DNA of 64,000 nt from Strigamia acuminata (Eukaryota > Arthropoda > Chilopoda > Geophilomorpha > Linotaeniidae). Position numbers and translations under genes: made by a program. Position 1 is the stretch's first letter, and every line of letters starts with the position of its first letter. This document shows positions 10,686 to 20,290 of the stretch, one piece after another. The DNA lies in contig OX442315.1 in assembly GCA_949358305.1 (NCBI GenBank), positions 15,526,427 through 15,590,426 on the forward strand, in the 5' to 3' direction. Under the pieces are notes generated by a model that was given only the letters and a program-made list of their open reading frames with translations, did no database searches and was not told where the DNA came from.

Positions 10686-13312
10686 TTCAGCCGTTCTACG
10701 CCGGAAAATCAGCGGCGGCGGCGGCTTGTAAATTGTCGCCACACGACGGCGGCGGCTGGGGTCAAGCCGACCAGCCGCCGAGCCGAGTCGGCGCACAGGT
10801 CTACATTGTTGCATCACTGTTTTGCAACTCATAACTTTTAAACCAACAATGCTACGCAAAAAATGTCAATTGCAAAGTTGTAGAGATCCATCTAATTAGT
10901 CTAGAACTGTTCTTAAAAAAATTATTTCTTACTGAAAAGTTTTGAGAAAAAAAGGTTTGAAACATTGATCTACTCAGCTTTGTAACTCAGCTTTGTAACC
11001 TAAAACTATTGAGGCAACCAAGCTAATCCTCAATTAGGACACTTTATTGGGTCATACTTGTAAGTAGAAGAGAGGAAACACAAAAGAAAGGAAATAATTT
11101 ATTTTGGAAATACATTTCACATGATATTTTTAGGTTACAAAGCTGAGTAGACTAACATTTCAAATCTTTTTTTCTCAAAACTTTTCAGTAAGAAATAATT
11201 TTTTTAAGAACAGTTCCAGACTAATTAGATGGTCCTCTACAACTTTGCAATTGACATTTTTTGCGTAGCCTTGTTGGTTGTTGCAAAACAGTGATGCAAC
11301 AATGTCACATGAATTTAACATGTTTCATTGAATTTGTCACATGTCATTTACTTAAATTCATAATCAAAAGTTTTTTGAATTAACATGATTATGAAATAAA
11401 TCACCTGGTAGGTGTTCGGCGAGACACCCTGTATAAAGTAAAGGCTTTCATATTTGCCGACAGATGGTAAGCGCTGTTAGTACTAATGGCGGGTCGAAAG
11501 AAACAAACTATCGTGTTATATAAATGATTAGTACCGAGTTACTAACAGCTTCTACATATAGTTTTATCTTATAATACTAGTTACCCCGCTCATTCTATCG
11601 GATGATCAGTTTTATTGCACATTGGGTTTAGACTTTTTTCTGTGTGGTTATGAGAAGGATGTGATTTATGCAGCCCCAATACAGGTTTTTTTATACATGT
11701 AATGTTCAGTGCTGGACTGGCCCGGCGGGCTACCGGGAGTTTCCCGGTGGCCCGTGGCCGCTGTGGCCTGTCGCGGCCTGTTGTAGCCTGTCCCGACTTC
11801 ATTAATTGTGGCCTGAACACCCAGATTTCGCGGTAATAAATTTGTTCCCAGTCCAGCCCTGGTAATGTTACATGTATTTGGCAAGATTTCAAATACCGAT
11901 TGAATTGTTTCGTTATACTTTTTACTTTTCATTAAAATGGGTACATTTTCTTGTGGACAACCTGTATTGAAGGAAACATACTTGTGTACATTGTTGTCGA
12001 ATCTGTTGTAACTGGCGAGCAGAAGTTGTCCTCCAGTGCACAATCCATAAGTCATTATGACCTGAGAACCAGCTTCAGTCCAAACCTGCAACCAAACTCT
12101 AAGACTTAGGCGGGTTTCAATCAACAAGTGTCAAAAAACCCACTTTCACATTACACATTTTGGCTAAATCGGGTACGAAAAAATATTCCAAGCCTGATGC
12201 AGCGCCATCTTGAATGCCCATCCATATCAACAGAATAAGAAGAATGACAAGAGGATACACAAGTGAGACAGTTGAAACCTGAAGTATTCCTCATTAGATG
12301 TATATGTTAAGCATAAAAATTGTGAACAAAATACCCTCGACGTTCCCCTCAATCCGGAAACTGTAAACAAGAAAACAAGTCCCCAAGAGAAACCTACAAG
12401 AATGAACTTGTCCGAAGTAACCTTTCCAAGCCATGTAATTGACATGCCTCTTTCCACAGAGAGGACTTTAGTGCTGAAATCCAAAATCTCAAAATTATAC
12501 AATTTACTGTACAATTTACGGTACACTCACTCCCAAAAAATACCAGCGGCTATTTGAGGACAAGGTATGCCCATTGAGGTAGCATTCTCGCACCTTGAAT
12601 GATTGAATGTCTAAAATTAAAAAAATAATTAAATTTTGATCAAGCACAAAACCAAACTTACATTGACCACTCACAGCAAATTCCACTACTGGCACACAAA
12701 TGCTATTGATAACCGTCAGATTTGTACACACAGTCCAAGGTAAATGAGTTTCCAAAGTGAGAAAAAGATACTTGATGGGATACACAATGAACATGATGGA
12801 ATAAATGGACATTAGCCAACAGACCATACCCATTGAAAAACCTATGCCTTTACAAAACACAACAACTTTCACTATTTGATCGTATTAATTATGCATTTTA
12901 GCATTTTACCTCGGCCGATCACAGTAAAATTGAAAGCTGAAACTGGACTGCATGCAGTGAACTGTCCAAGAAGACATTCAAAAGCCAAAAGAGGAAGTCC
13001 AACAGTCACTGTGAGAATAAGATAAGGCAACAACATTCCACCTGCAGCAATAAATCATTTGTTTAGAGTTTGATTTGTGTTGAAAATAACTTTGGGTGTC
13101 TACGTGCCTTTTCCGCAGATGTAAGCCACATAAGCAAATCGCCAAGCATTGGCCAAACAAACTGAGAATGCAATGGAGGAGATAAGGTATTCTCTTCTTG
13201 TATTGCCCCATTGGATTCTCGAAGGAAGTTCGAGGGATTGGTAGACGGAGTAAGCGCGGTACCATGCTTCTGTAGTATCTTCACGAGGGAAAAATGTATT
13301 TAGTAACACCAT
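8289..13312 (-). CDS. Divergent SLC6-family membrane protein, copy C (complete)
   Basis: Thirteen predicted exons: 13312-13108, 13041-12910, 12847-12675, 12610-12531, 12473-12335, 12278-12144, 12085-11982, 10167-10040, 9970-9858, 9796-9668, 9604-9505, 8972-8872, 8807-8289; total 2058 nt, 685 aa, the same as copy B. The first intron again uses a GC donor (AAAAG|GCACGT). TM1 is SVCLANAWRFAY, TM3 has IYS, TM8 has LMTLIAQ. Intron 7 is expanded to about 1.8 kb by a foldback element, a hAT MITE nested inside it and a second hAT MITE. The tail ends in an acidic stretch (FDQDDESETD) and KPLTGKETIV. Two full-length copies with intact frames suggest the protein is still selected, whatever it does. Confidence 0.85.
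9222..9290. repeat. 21-bp minisatellite, about 3 copies
   Basis: Short version of the arrays at 300-600 and 4893-5145, in the equivalent intron of SLC6-like copy C. It may represent the pre-expansion state. Confidence 0.85.
10236..11431. mobile_element. Foldback (long terminal inverted repeat) Tc1/mariner-type element
   Basis: Starts CAGGGTGTCTCGC and ends GCGAGACACCCTG, flanked by TA on both sides. The empty site is visible in SLC6-like copy B (GAATATAAAG), so TA was duplicated. The two arms match over several hundred bases, so without the nested insert (10372-10803 plus its duplication) the element is almost wholly an inverted repeat of about 756 bp. It has no coding capacity. Its ends and TA target resemble nonautonomous mariner-like elements. 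It sits in intron 7 of copy C. Confidence 0.88.
10372..10803. mobile_element. hAT-type MITE nested in the foldback element
   Basis: Terminal inverted repeats TAGACCTGTGCGCC and GGCGCACAGGTCTA, flanked by 8-bp direct repeats CATTGTTG at 10364-10371 and 10804-10811. The uninterrupted site is preserved in the opposite arm of the host foldback element. The 432-bp interior is unusually GC-rich (repeated CGGCGG), with homopolymer C and A runs and no plausible gene. The 8-bp duplication and TAG-type ends point to hAT. Confidence 0.88.
11707..11861. mobile_element. 155-bp hAT-type MITE
   Basis: Begins CAGTGCTGGACTGG and ends CAGTCCAGCCCTG, with 8-bp duplications GTAATGTT at 11699-11706 and 11862-11869. 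Copy B at the matching intron position lacks it. The interior is GC-rich and noncoding. Confidence 0.88.
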
Positions 13313-13382
13313 TTTGATGATGTTCAAGCACGAGGTAATAGTGATGTCAGTGGCATCTTGTGGCTGTATTCAACAATTAGCA

Positions 13383-13383
<1 letters not shown>

Positions 13384-13432
<49 letters not shown>
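13384..13432. repeat. (AAT)n microsatellite
   Basis: About 16 uninterrupted AAT/ATA trinucleotides directly upstream of SLC6-like copy C; copies A and B lack it. Confidence 0.95.
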
Positions 13433-13435
<3 letters not shown>

Positions 13436-13469
13436 TGGTTTATTGAGGCTACAATTGTCGTTAAAATGT

Positions 13470-13675
13470 CAATTATTCAACCACATTTTAATTTTTTTGG
13501 GCCACATCTTAATTTTTTGGGCCAAATATTCATTTTTTGGGCCAAATATTCATTTTTTGGGCCAAAAGTTTATTTTTTAAAGCCAAAAGTTTATTTTTTG
13601 AAGCCAAAAATTTATTTTTTGAACCCAAAAATTTACTTTTTGGGTCAAAAATTTATTTTTTGAACCAAACGACTT
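13470..13675. repeat. About 20-bp tandem repeat upstream of copy C
   Basis: About nine imperfect units such as CATTTTTTGGGCCAAATATT, drifting into TTTATTTTTTGAAGCCAAAA. Related to the short array at 3410-3490, in the shared upstream region of the divergent SLC6 genes. Open frames in it are artefacts. Confidence 0.85.
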
Positions 13676-13752
13676 TGAAAAACGTTATCCCTACGTTTGC
13701 TACGTATTGCATGGGTGTCTACTACGTTAACCACACGTACTAAATTCTTTCA

Positions 13753-13760
13753 TATATAAG
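13753..13760 (+). promoter_or_regulatory. TATA box of the single-exon gene at 13808
   Basis: TATATAAG lies 48 bp before the ATG at 13808 on the same strand, a typical spacing for a short 5' leader. Confidence 0.6.
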
Positions 13761-13807
13761 GGATAGATATACCGATCAGGGATATCTTACAGAATTCGCT
13801 TGTAGAC

Positions 13808-14467
13808 ATGGCTACCTTAGATGTCGCTTATTACAGTACTTTGCCGGCTGAAATTTCATTTTTGCCGCACGCAGTTATTGCAGCTTTGAATTTGTGCGGT
13901 TGTGACAACATCGAAGCCCTTTCTCGAATAGATAACGTAACCGAAATCGAAAATGAACTGAAAAGAAATTATAAACTGTATCTGGATGAACCACAACTAA
14001 CCATGTGTGCACTGGCATTTGGAATGTTTCAGAACCAACCGGAAAAATTTAAGTTCATTCTAGGACACAGGAAGCGTTTAAACACTTTGATTCAAAAATT
14101 AAAATCCGATAGGAAAGAAAAAAATAGAGGAATACGTAAACCACTGATTTCGGAGCCCAAATTAGTAAATACTGTTAAACCTGCACAATCAAATCCGCAG
14201 CCATTCTCAACGTTTCAAAGTAAATTAATAGAAAATTTAAATGCGTGGTGTAAACGGCAAACTGGTCCGCTTCAAACTTTGCGGGAGGATAAGCATTATT
14301 CGTTAAACATTACACCCAATAAGGCCGAGATCAAATGTCTTGTATGTAATAATGTTTATCTGATAAGAAAATCTAGAGGGGCACCAATTCTTTCCAATTT
14401 CACTTGCCATTTCGTTAACCGCTGCAACGTCGCTAAAATTGAACGAAAACCAACAAAATTACGATAA
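13808..14467 (+). CDS. Uncharacterised single-exon protein with a C2HC-like zinc-finger motif
   Basis: 219 aa with no intron and no signal peptide. The N-terminal two thirds is mostly helical and charged. The C-terminal third has CLVC, an 18-residue gap, then SNFTCHFVNRC, similar in layout to BED-type fingers (C-x2-C ... SNF-x-H-x4-C), so nucleic-acid binding is possible. A TATA box precedes it at 13753, and AATAAA follows at about 14486. It is the only gene between the SLC6-like trio and the TRAF block. A domesticated or lone transposon-encoded protein is possible, but no element ends were seen. I do not recognise the family. Confidence 0.7.
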   Translation: MATLDVAYYSTLPAEISFLPHAVIAALNLCGCDNIEALSRIDNVTEIENELKRNYKLYLDEPQLTMCALAFGMFQNQPEKFKFILGHRKRLNTLIQKLKSDRKEKNRGIRKPLISEPKLVNTVKPAQSNPQPFSTFQSKLIENLNAWCKRQTGPLQTLREDKHYSLNITPNKAEIKCLVCNNVYLIRKSRGAPILSNFTCHFVNRCNVAKIERKPTKLR

Positions 14468-14765
14468 AATAGAGAAATCGTGACGAATAAAATAAATCTT
14501 TCTCTTACATTTATTGCTTCGTTTACAAAGTACGAAGACCACCGTAATTGTCTGATCATCCGATAGGCCTAGGTTTACACTTAATTCTTTAGTGCGCATG
14601 TGTGAAATTATAATTTTTATTGTGTTGATTTCAACTTCTTCTTCCTGTTTCTATTCACTGATTTTAAAATTTGGAAATAATAAACCGCCCAAAATTCCAT
14701 TCCATGGTACTGCGATATTTATTCATTGAATTTTTCTTCATTACATGTGAAATTGTAAAATTTTG

Positions 14766-15197
14766 CTACAATTCCCCGTGGACCGATGATTTTTTCTTTT
14801 CTTTTTTTTTAAGTCTATCAGATACATACATCCAACCAGCTTTGACAGCATTAAATATCATTTTTGGGTCAGTGCTGAACATTCCATCGAACATTTCATT
14901 CTCGTCACTACCAGTGCCAGTCAGTTTTTTTGGCTTTTTTGAATCTGGTATGTTTTTTAAAAAGGCTTCACCGATAGTGAATAGTTGATTGGCAAAAGGT
15001 TCTAACAGTATTACCATTTCTGAGAGGTCATCTAAATCAACCTATTTTTTGTTAAATTAAATGAAATTAGCATAAAAATGGAATAAAAATTAATTTCGTA
15101 CCTTATCATCCTCTTTTTTTGATTTTTCTGATTTTTCTGATGAAGACAATGCAAGGAAAATACAAAGAAAAATTAAGAATCTTCCTGTAATTTGCAT
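14766..15197 (-). CDS. Small secreted protein, paralogue 1
   Basis: Two exons: 15197-15102 (96 nt) and 15041-14766, giving 123 aa. Exon 1 encodes a signal peptide (MQITGRFLIFLCIFLALSSS) and a Lys/Glu-rich linker. Exon 2 encodes a helical domain beginning VDLDDLSEMVILLEPFANQL and ending in a basic KKKEKKK stretch. It is paired with the paralogue at 18601-18992: both have 96-nt first exons, a phase-0 intron and similar second-exon starts (FANQLFTIGEAFLKNIP against MADNFFNFGDKFIPKIF). Together they flank the TRAF gene. No known domain recognised; an extracellular or haemolymph role is only an inference from the signal peptide. Confidence 0.72.
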
Positions 15198-15289
15198 GAT
15201 TGAAATTATATTATATGCACTACTCTTGGTGCAAGGTAAAAATGACGTGCTTCAGAATTATGTGCAAATAAAGTATTCCACAGGAAACA

Positions 15290-15813
15290 TTTTTTTTGAA
15301 AAATATAATGTTTTTATTTTTTCTTTTCGTTTTAAAAAATAAAAATAAACAAATATGAAAATTTTGCCCATAAATTTTTTTTTTTTTTAATTATTAACAG
15401 AATTTATTTAATTTTCTTGTATCCAGCATTAATTTTGCTCAAAATAAGGCTGAAAAACAAGTATTATATTCAAAACCAGAAAGCGCCATCTATTCCTGGC
15501 GGTAAACCTGATAAACAAAATTTCAAATAATTCAAATAAAACAAAACAAAACCCAAAAAATTATTTCTAAACTAATAAAATTTTTAATTTTCTAAAATTT
15601 CAAAGAAATTCCAAACTCAATTCCAAACTCAAAATTAACAAACGACACAAAATAAAATTTAATTTATCTCCCCATCCGCCAGGTGGTAAACAACTTCGAG
15701 CCAATCGAAGTACACGTGCTGAGGGTTCCTCTTCTCCAGCCGTGTTTTTCAAAACACACAATTAGAACCTTTCCCGAATACAATGAAGAATGATGTCATA
15801 ATTGTATATTAAT
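15290..15813. other. Intergenic, no gene seen
   Basis: AT-rich spacer between the secreted-protein gene and the TRAF gene, probably holding both upstream regions. It has poly-T runs and short A/T stretches but no convincing exon, RNA gene or element end. The 3' part is likely TRAF 5' untranslated sequence. Confidence 0.5.
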
Positions 15814-18445
15814 ATGCTAACTTGTAATAGGTAAGTTACAAAAATCAGGGTAAGAACGATTTTGACGTAAAACAGACCACACTACTCACTTCCTTTCTGC
15901 GCTTTCAGTTGTGACCTGGCGCTCGCGACAGAACGATACATTGAAGGATCGTGTGGCGACATTTTCTGCAACAAGTGCATTTACATCAATAAGAACCTCA
16001 CCGCATTCTGTCCTCTTCACTATCACAAAATTTCGATAGTTGTTGTAAAGATTTTTTAACATAAATTCACGAAAAACTGAATTTTTTAATTTGAAAACCG
16101 TTACTTTTCAGTGCAATATGGACTCGGCGGAGGAAGGTGCTTCACTGGAGGAGTCTACGGACAGTTCAGTAGACAAAGTAATTTTGAAATATGGAAATAA
16201 TTAATTATTAGCGATTTAAAAATTTATTTTTTAGATTTCCAAGACGTCCCTAAACTGTAAAGAGTTGTTTGCAGTTGGAGAAAACGTAGAAGAGGGTAAT
16301 TTGGATTTTTAAATCGATTTTGACTGGAATTAAATGCTTGAAATGATCGAATTTAGGTGTCTGGAAAGAATACCAAAGACAACACAAAACGCACGAGTTT
16401 ACGACTATGAAACAACGTTTGGCGAAATTAGAAACTATATTAAGTATGTTTTTAAATAATAAAACAAGTAAATGTTAGAATTTTTGTTCATTTATCTATT
16501 TTTTAGACGATTTGGTGCAAACTGTCAATAACAAACACGGCCCGTGTAGCTTAAATGAGATAGAAATTAAGTTAGAAATGGAAAAAAGTCCGAGTGAAAT
16601 TAGTAGAAGTACATGTCAATGCAAATTTTCACCTTTTGGTTGTGCTTTCCAGGTATAAAATTGTATAAAATTATATAAAAGGTGTGTCTATTCATTTTAT
16701 TATTATTTTTTTATTGAAATTATTGTAGGGATATCGAATAGATGTTCTTAAACATGAACAAGATTACGCGACGCATCAAGTTTTATTGATGAATGCAATT
16801 TTGCAGCAAAGTGTGGCTATTGAGGTATATTTTTGGTAATTTAATTTGAAATTAAATTAATTTTTTTGTTTTATTAGGATTTAAAAACTGATAATCGCAT
16901 GTTGAAGAATGCGTTTAATCATTGCAGCGATTTAATGGAATCCAAAAGTACCTTCAGTGATACAAACACTGGCAATTCGTCTATGGAGGTCTTTTATTGC
17001 AATTTTTATTAATAATTCGGCGATTAAAATTAAAATTGTTCTTAGTTTAATCCGAGGGCAATTGCAGAGATCGAGGAGTCGCCATTCGAGCAATTTAAGG
17101 ATCGAAATTTTTATAAACTGGTTGAATGTATTATTATTAATTTTTTATTTATTTCGTAATTTATTTTTAATTTTGTTTTCTAGTCGTTGAAAGCGAAGAG
17201 CAGCGGAATTGTGATTTAAGGGAATTCAAAGAACGGTTAGGACATCTGGAAGGTTTGCAAAGTGAATTAAAGATGGCGGTTTTAAAGATGGCGCGTTACA
17301 AATGGCGGTTTGTTTTTATTTGGTCGTGTAGGTTCAATGCAGAGCAGTTGTGAGGAGCAAACTTTAAATTTTGAACAGTGCAGAAAACGGTTAGGTGAGG
17401 TTTTAATTTATTTTTAATTTAGTTTTTATTATTTAAGTAATTTTTTATTTTTTTTTATTAGATACAATAGCCAAAGATGTGTTGGATATCAATAACAAAT
17501 TCGTCGAGTACTTTGAACGGTTTGCTAAATTAGAAATAGCTTTGGGTAAGTTGATAAATGCAAGTTTTGGTTTTTTTTTTTAATATAATTTTTTTTATTT
17601 GATTTTTAATTTTATGTTTAAGCATCGCAAAAAATTGGTTTCAGAGAAAAATGGGACGAATTGAATGAACTGGAAAAATGTTTTGATGAGCTTGATCAAG
17701 TAACAGGTATAAAATTTCATTAAATTTAAAAGAATTGTTAATATAATAAAACACAAAAATAGAATCCATTAAGCGGAAGCAACAGGAACACGAAGATAAA
17801 CTTCTTTCATTAACACTATCCAAAGGTAAATATACTAAAATAAAAATAAAAATACGAGAAATAAAATAACATTTAAATTTCCTAGTTAAAATCAACGAAG
17901 TTTTGGAGCAACAGGAGACGAAAATAATCGATTTTGTCGGGAAACTCACGTCGAAAAGCCCCATTTTGTGCAGCCATTCGTGCACATACGTTTGGCGAAT
18001 CGAAAACTTTTCCCAGAAACAAGAGGAAGTAAAATCGGGAGCTAACACGCACGGATACGTGTGCAGCTACCCCTTCTACACGAGTGAATACGGGTACAAA
18101 ATGACGCTGAATCTCGATCCGAACGGGTTTGGAAGCGGCAACGGAACGCATTTATCCTGTTTTTTGCATATTATGAAGAGTCCGATGGACGCCATCTTGA
18201 AATGGCCAGTCGAATATTCGGCCAGGTTCACCCTGATCGATCAACTGAATAAAAAATCGCACCATTCGGCGGAACTGTACGTTAGTTTCCTTCAACACAA
18301 TTACAAAGATGCTGTGAGTCGGCCATTGAACGACGAAAACCCCGGATGTGGCATTCATCAATTTATCGCACTTAATCGATTAAAACCGCTGTATTTAATC
18401 GACGATACGATTTTCCTCATGGTGGAAGTGAAGATCAAAATGTGA
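15814..18445 (+). CDS. TRAF-type protein (RING-like, TRAF zinc finger, coiled coil, MATH)
   Basis: Cytoplasmic adaptor/E3-type protein of the TNF-receptor-associated factor family, normally linking receptors to NF-kB/JNK signalling. Predicted exons: 15814-15830, 15909-16044, 16112-16177, 16235-16295, 16357-16443, 16507-16652, 16729-16824, 16878-16988, 17046-17127, 17184-17252, 17332-17394, 17462-17545, 17623-17706, 17763-17825, 17886-18445; 574 aa, frame continuous. The N-terminus gives CNSC, then SCGDIFCNKC and FCPLH, a RING-like finger in which the usual CGH is CGD and the last Cys is His. A TRAF-type finger follows (CQCKFSPFGCAF ... HEQDYATH), then heptad-rich coiled coil, then a MATH domain from about residue 405 (YVWRIENFSQ, GYVCSYPFY, FTLIDQ). 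The start depends on a 17-nt first exon that completes the finger; an ATG at 16118 would give a shorter form. Copied scraps occur at 25500-25628 and 29117-29390. Confidence 0.82.
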
Positions 18446-18600
18446 TTTTGATGATTTTTCTTTAAGTTGTTGAGAATTTTCTTATTTTTGTTTGATTTTT
18501 GCAAATATATCTGTGATAAGTACTGTACGAATATTGCATTCTTTTATTGAGGTTATAAATAAAATGTATAACTAAGTTTGTGCGAATAAAGTAGAATTGT

Positions 18601-18992
18601 CTATAACTCCTCGTGTGTGTTTGTCGAGTCTCTTTCGAGAACTTTATCCGCTATTGATTTCCAGGTGGATTTGATGACTTTGTAGAAAACTGCGGGACCG
18701 ATTTCTTCATTTTGATCGTTGATGCCGTTGCTGCTGAATATTTTCGGGATAAATTTGTCACCGAAGTTGAAGAAATTGTCGGCCATTTGGTCGAAGACGT
18801 GAACCATCGCTACCATTTTGGCTGGGTAATGGAATTTCTAGTGGATTAATACGGGAATTTATGCAGTGAATAGAATAAAATATACGCGATTACTACTTTT
18901 GGTTTTTCGTCATTTTCGTCGTCGTTTTCATGTTCTTCGGCTCGATTCGCGGCTAATAAGATGAGTAATAAATAAAGAAATAATATTTTCAT
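18601..18992 (-). CDS. Small secreted protein, paralogue 2
   Basis: Two exons: 18992-18897 (96 nt) and 18837-18601, giving 110 aa. Signal peptide MKILFLYLLLILLAANRA, an acidic linker (EHENDDENDE), then a helical domain with FNFGDKFIPK. The acceptor was placed at CACTAG because the alternative CAG hits a stop. It is tail-to-tail with the TRAF gene (their stops are 155 bp apart). Its 5' flank is duplicated at 23985-24180 and about 29400-29540. Function unknown. Confidence 0.72.
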
Positions 18993-19180
18993 GCTGAAAT
19001 AAGAAAGAAATTGTTGCGATTTTTAAAAATATACAATTGGAATAAAGAATCAAAGTCGTTGTGTGTATGGAATATGGAATGTATTTTAAGGTGTAATTTA
19101 TTCAGTAACATCCTGTTAATAAGAATTTGAATTGTAATGTTCAAAAAAATTCAGGTTATCAATGTAATACTATTCAAATT

Positions 19181-19581
19181 TCAAACACTGCACACATCAA
19201 AATCTACAAAATGGTCTTTCCTATCTCCAGCATACTTGGTTACAGTTTTCAAAGTTTCTAAAGATTTTACAACATAACAGTGTTGAAGCTCATCTTTTTC
19301 GAATATTAAACAGTCATGGTCGTAAAACACACACATTTTCACAGCAGTTAAGTAACCGTTTGCGGTTGGCGATGAAACTGTACACCAGTTGTCAGCGTTG
19401 ATGTCGTAAAGTGAAATTTCCGAAAAGCTTCTCCTAAAAAAAATCAATTTCTCCGAAGAATTTCTTCGGAGAGTTTTACACCTGACAGAATCCCATAGGC
19501 CCGGTAATTTATTCTTCATCACACAAGTGTCCAACTTAGTATCGACAATTTTGATATGCATTCCACAGTCTAAGAAATATT
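19181..19581 (-). pseudogene. 3' fragment of a BTB-BACK gene
   Basis: Keeps only the last 130 or so codons (RIKIVDTKLETC-like region to the FDVC-V terminus) in open frame. Homology to the full copies stops at the codons for GKYFFDC (AAGAAATATTTTC), where transposase sequence begins. There is no BTB domain and no start, so it is a truncated duplicate. Confidence 0.85.
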
Positions 19582-20290
19582 TTCATCCCAAGTTGAAAGA
19601 ATACTACGAAACAAACTGGGCGCCTATTAAACACATGTGGGTCTTGTGTCACAGATACACGCACTTTAATTTAGGGGATACGACTAATAACAGACTAGAA
19701 TGTCTAAATCAAAAAATCAAGGGAATCGTCAAGCGAAATTCCAAACTGCATGACTTTTACAAGGCATTTCGTACTTTTCTGACAAGCATAGATGGAATAC
19801 ACGACCATGCCAAATTTTATGCGCGGATTAAGAAACAATTTCGCACGACTACAGGGGACAGTTCGATTGATAATTCGATTTCTAAAGTCTACGAATGTGC
19901 TCCAAAAAATGTTGCAAACCTAATTATTGAACAGCTTCGTTCTTTTATGGATAATGAAAGTACGGTCACAGATGGACAGTTAGGTAAGTATTCGGTAATG
20001 TTTTTAGTTCAATCTCATTTCAGAATAGCTTCAGTATCAACGTGTGACTGCAGTTTTCATCAAATGCACAGACTGCCCTGTAAACATATTTTTGCTGTGA
20101 GGAAATTTGTAGACGTTGAATTATTTGAAGCGACATTAATTCCAAATCGCTCAAGACTCGAAACGTGGCTAGACAATCCTAAAGACTTTTCGGGCTGTGT
20201 TGTTAGAAAAATTATCAAGCCTTCCAAGCCTTCCAAGCCTTCCAGGAATTTACATCTTTCTGTGGAACCTACAGAAATTCTGCCGTTTTA
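19582..20290 (+). pseudogene. 5'-truncated MULE-type transposase / SWIM-domain fragment
   Basis: Open for about 235 codons from the junction. It contains the C-terminal MULE transposase region (YETNWAPIKHMW, TNNRLECLNQKIKG) and a SWIM zinc finger (CDCSFHQMHRLPCKH, the CxC ... CxH pattern). The N-terminal DDE core is missing because the frame begins inside antisense BTB sequence. The stop overlaps the palindromic repeats at 20283. Could be a scrap of a ZSWIM-like cellular gene, but truncation at a rearrangement favours a transposon remnant. Confidence 0.78.

Noticed and set aside
10337-10859. GC-rich open frames with poly-Pro/poly-Phe
   Set aside because: They lie inside a MITE and depend on homopolymer runs.
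19527-19581. N-terminus of the MULE/SWIM protein
   Set aside because: These codons are antisense BTB sequence, so the apparent start is created by the junction.
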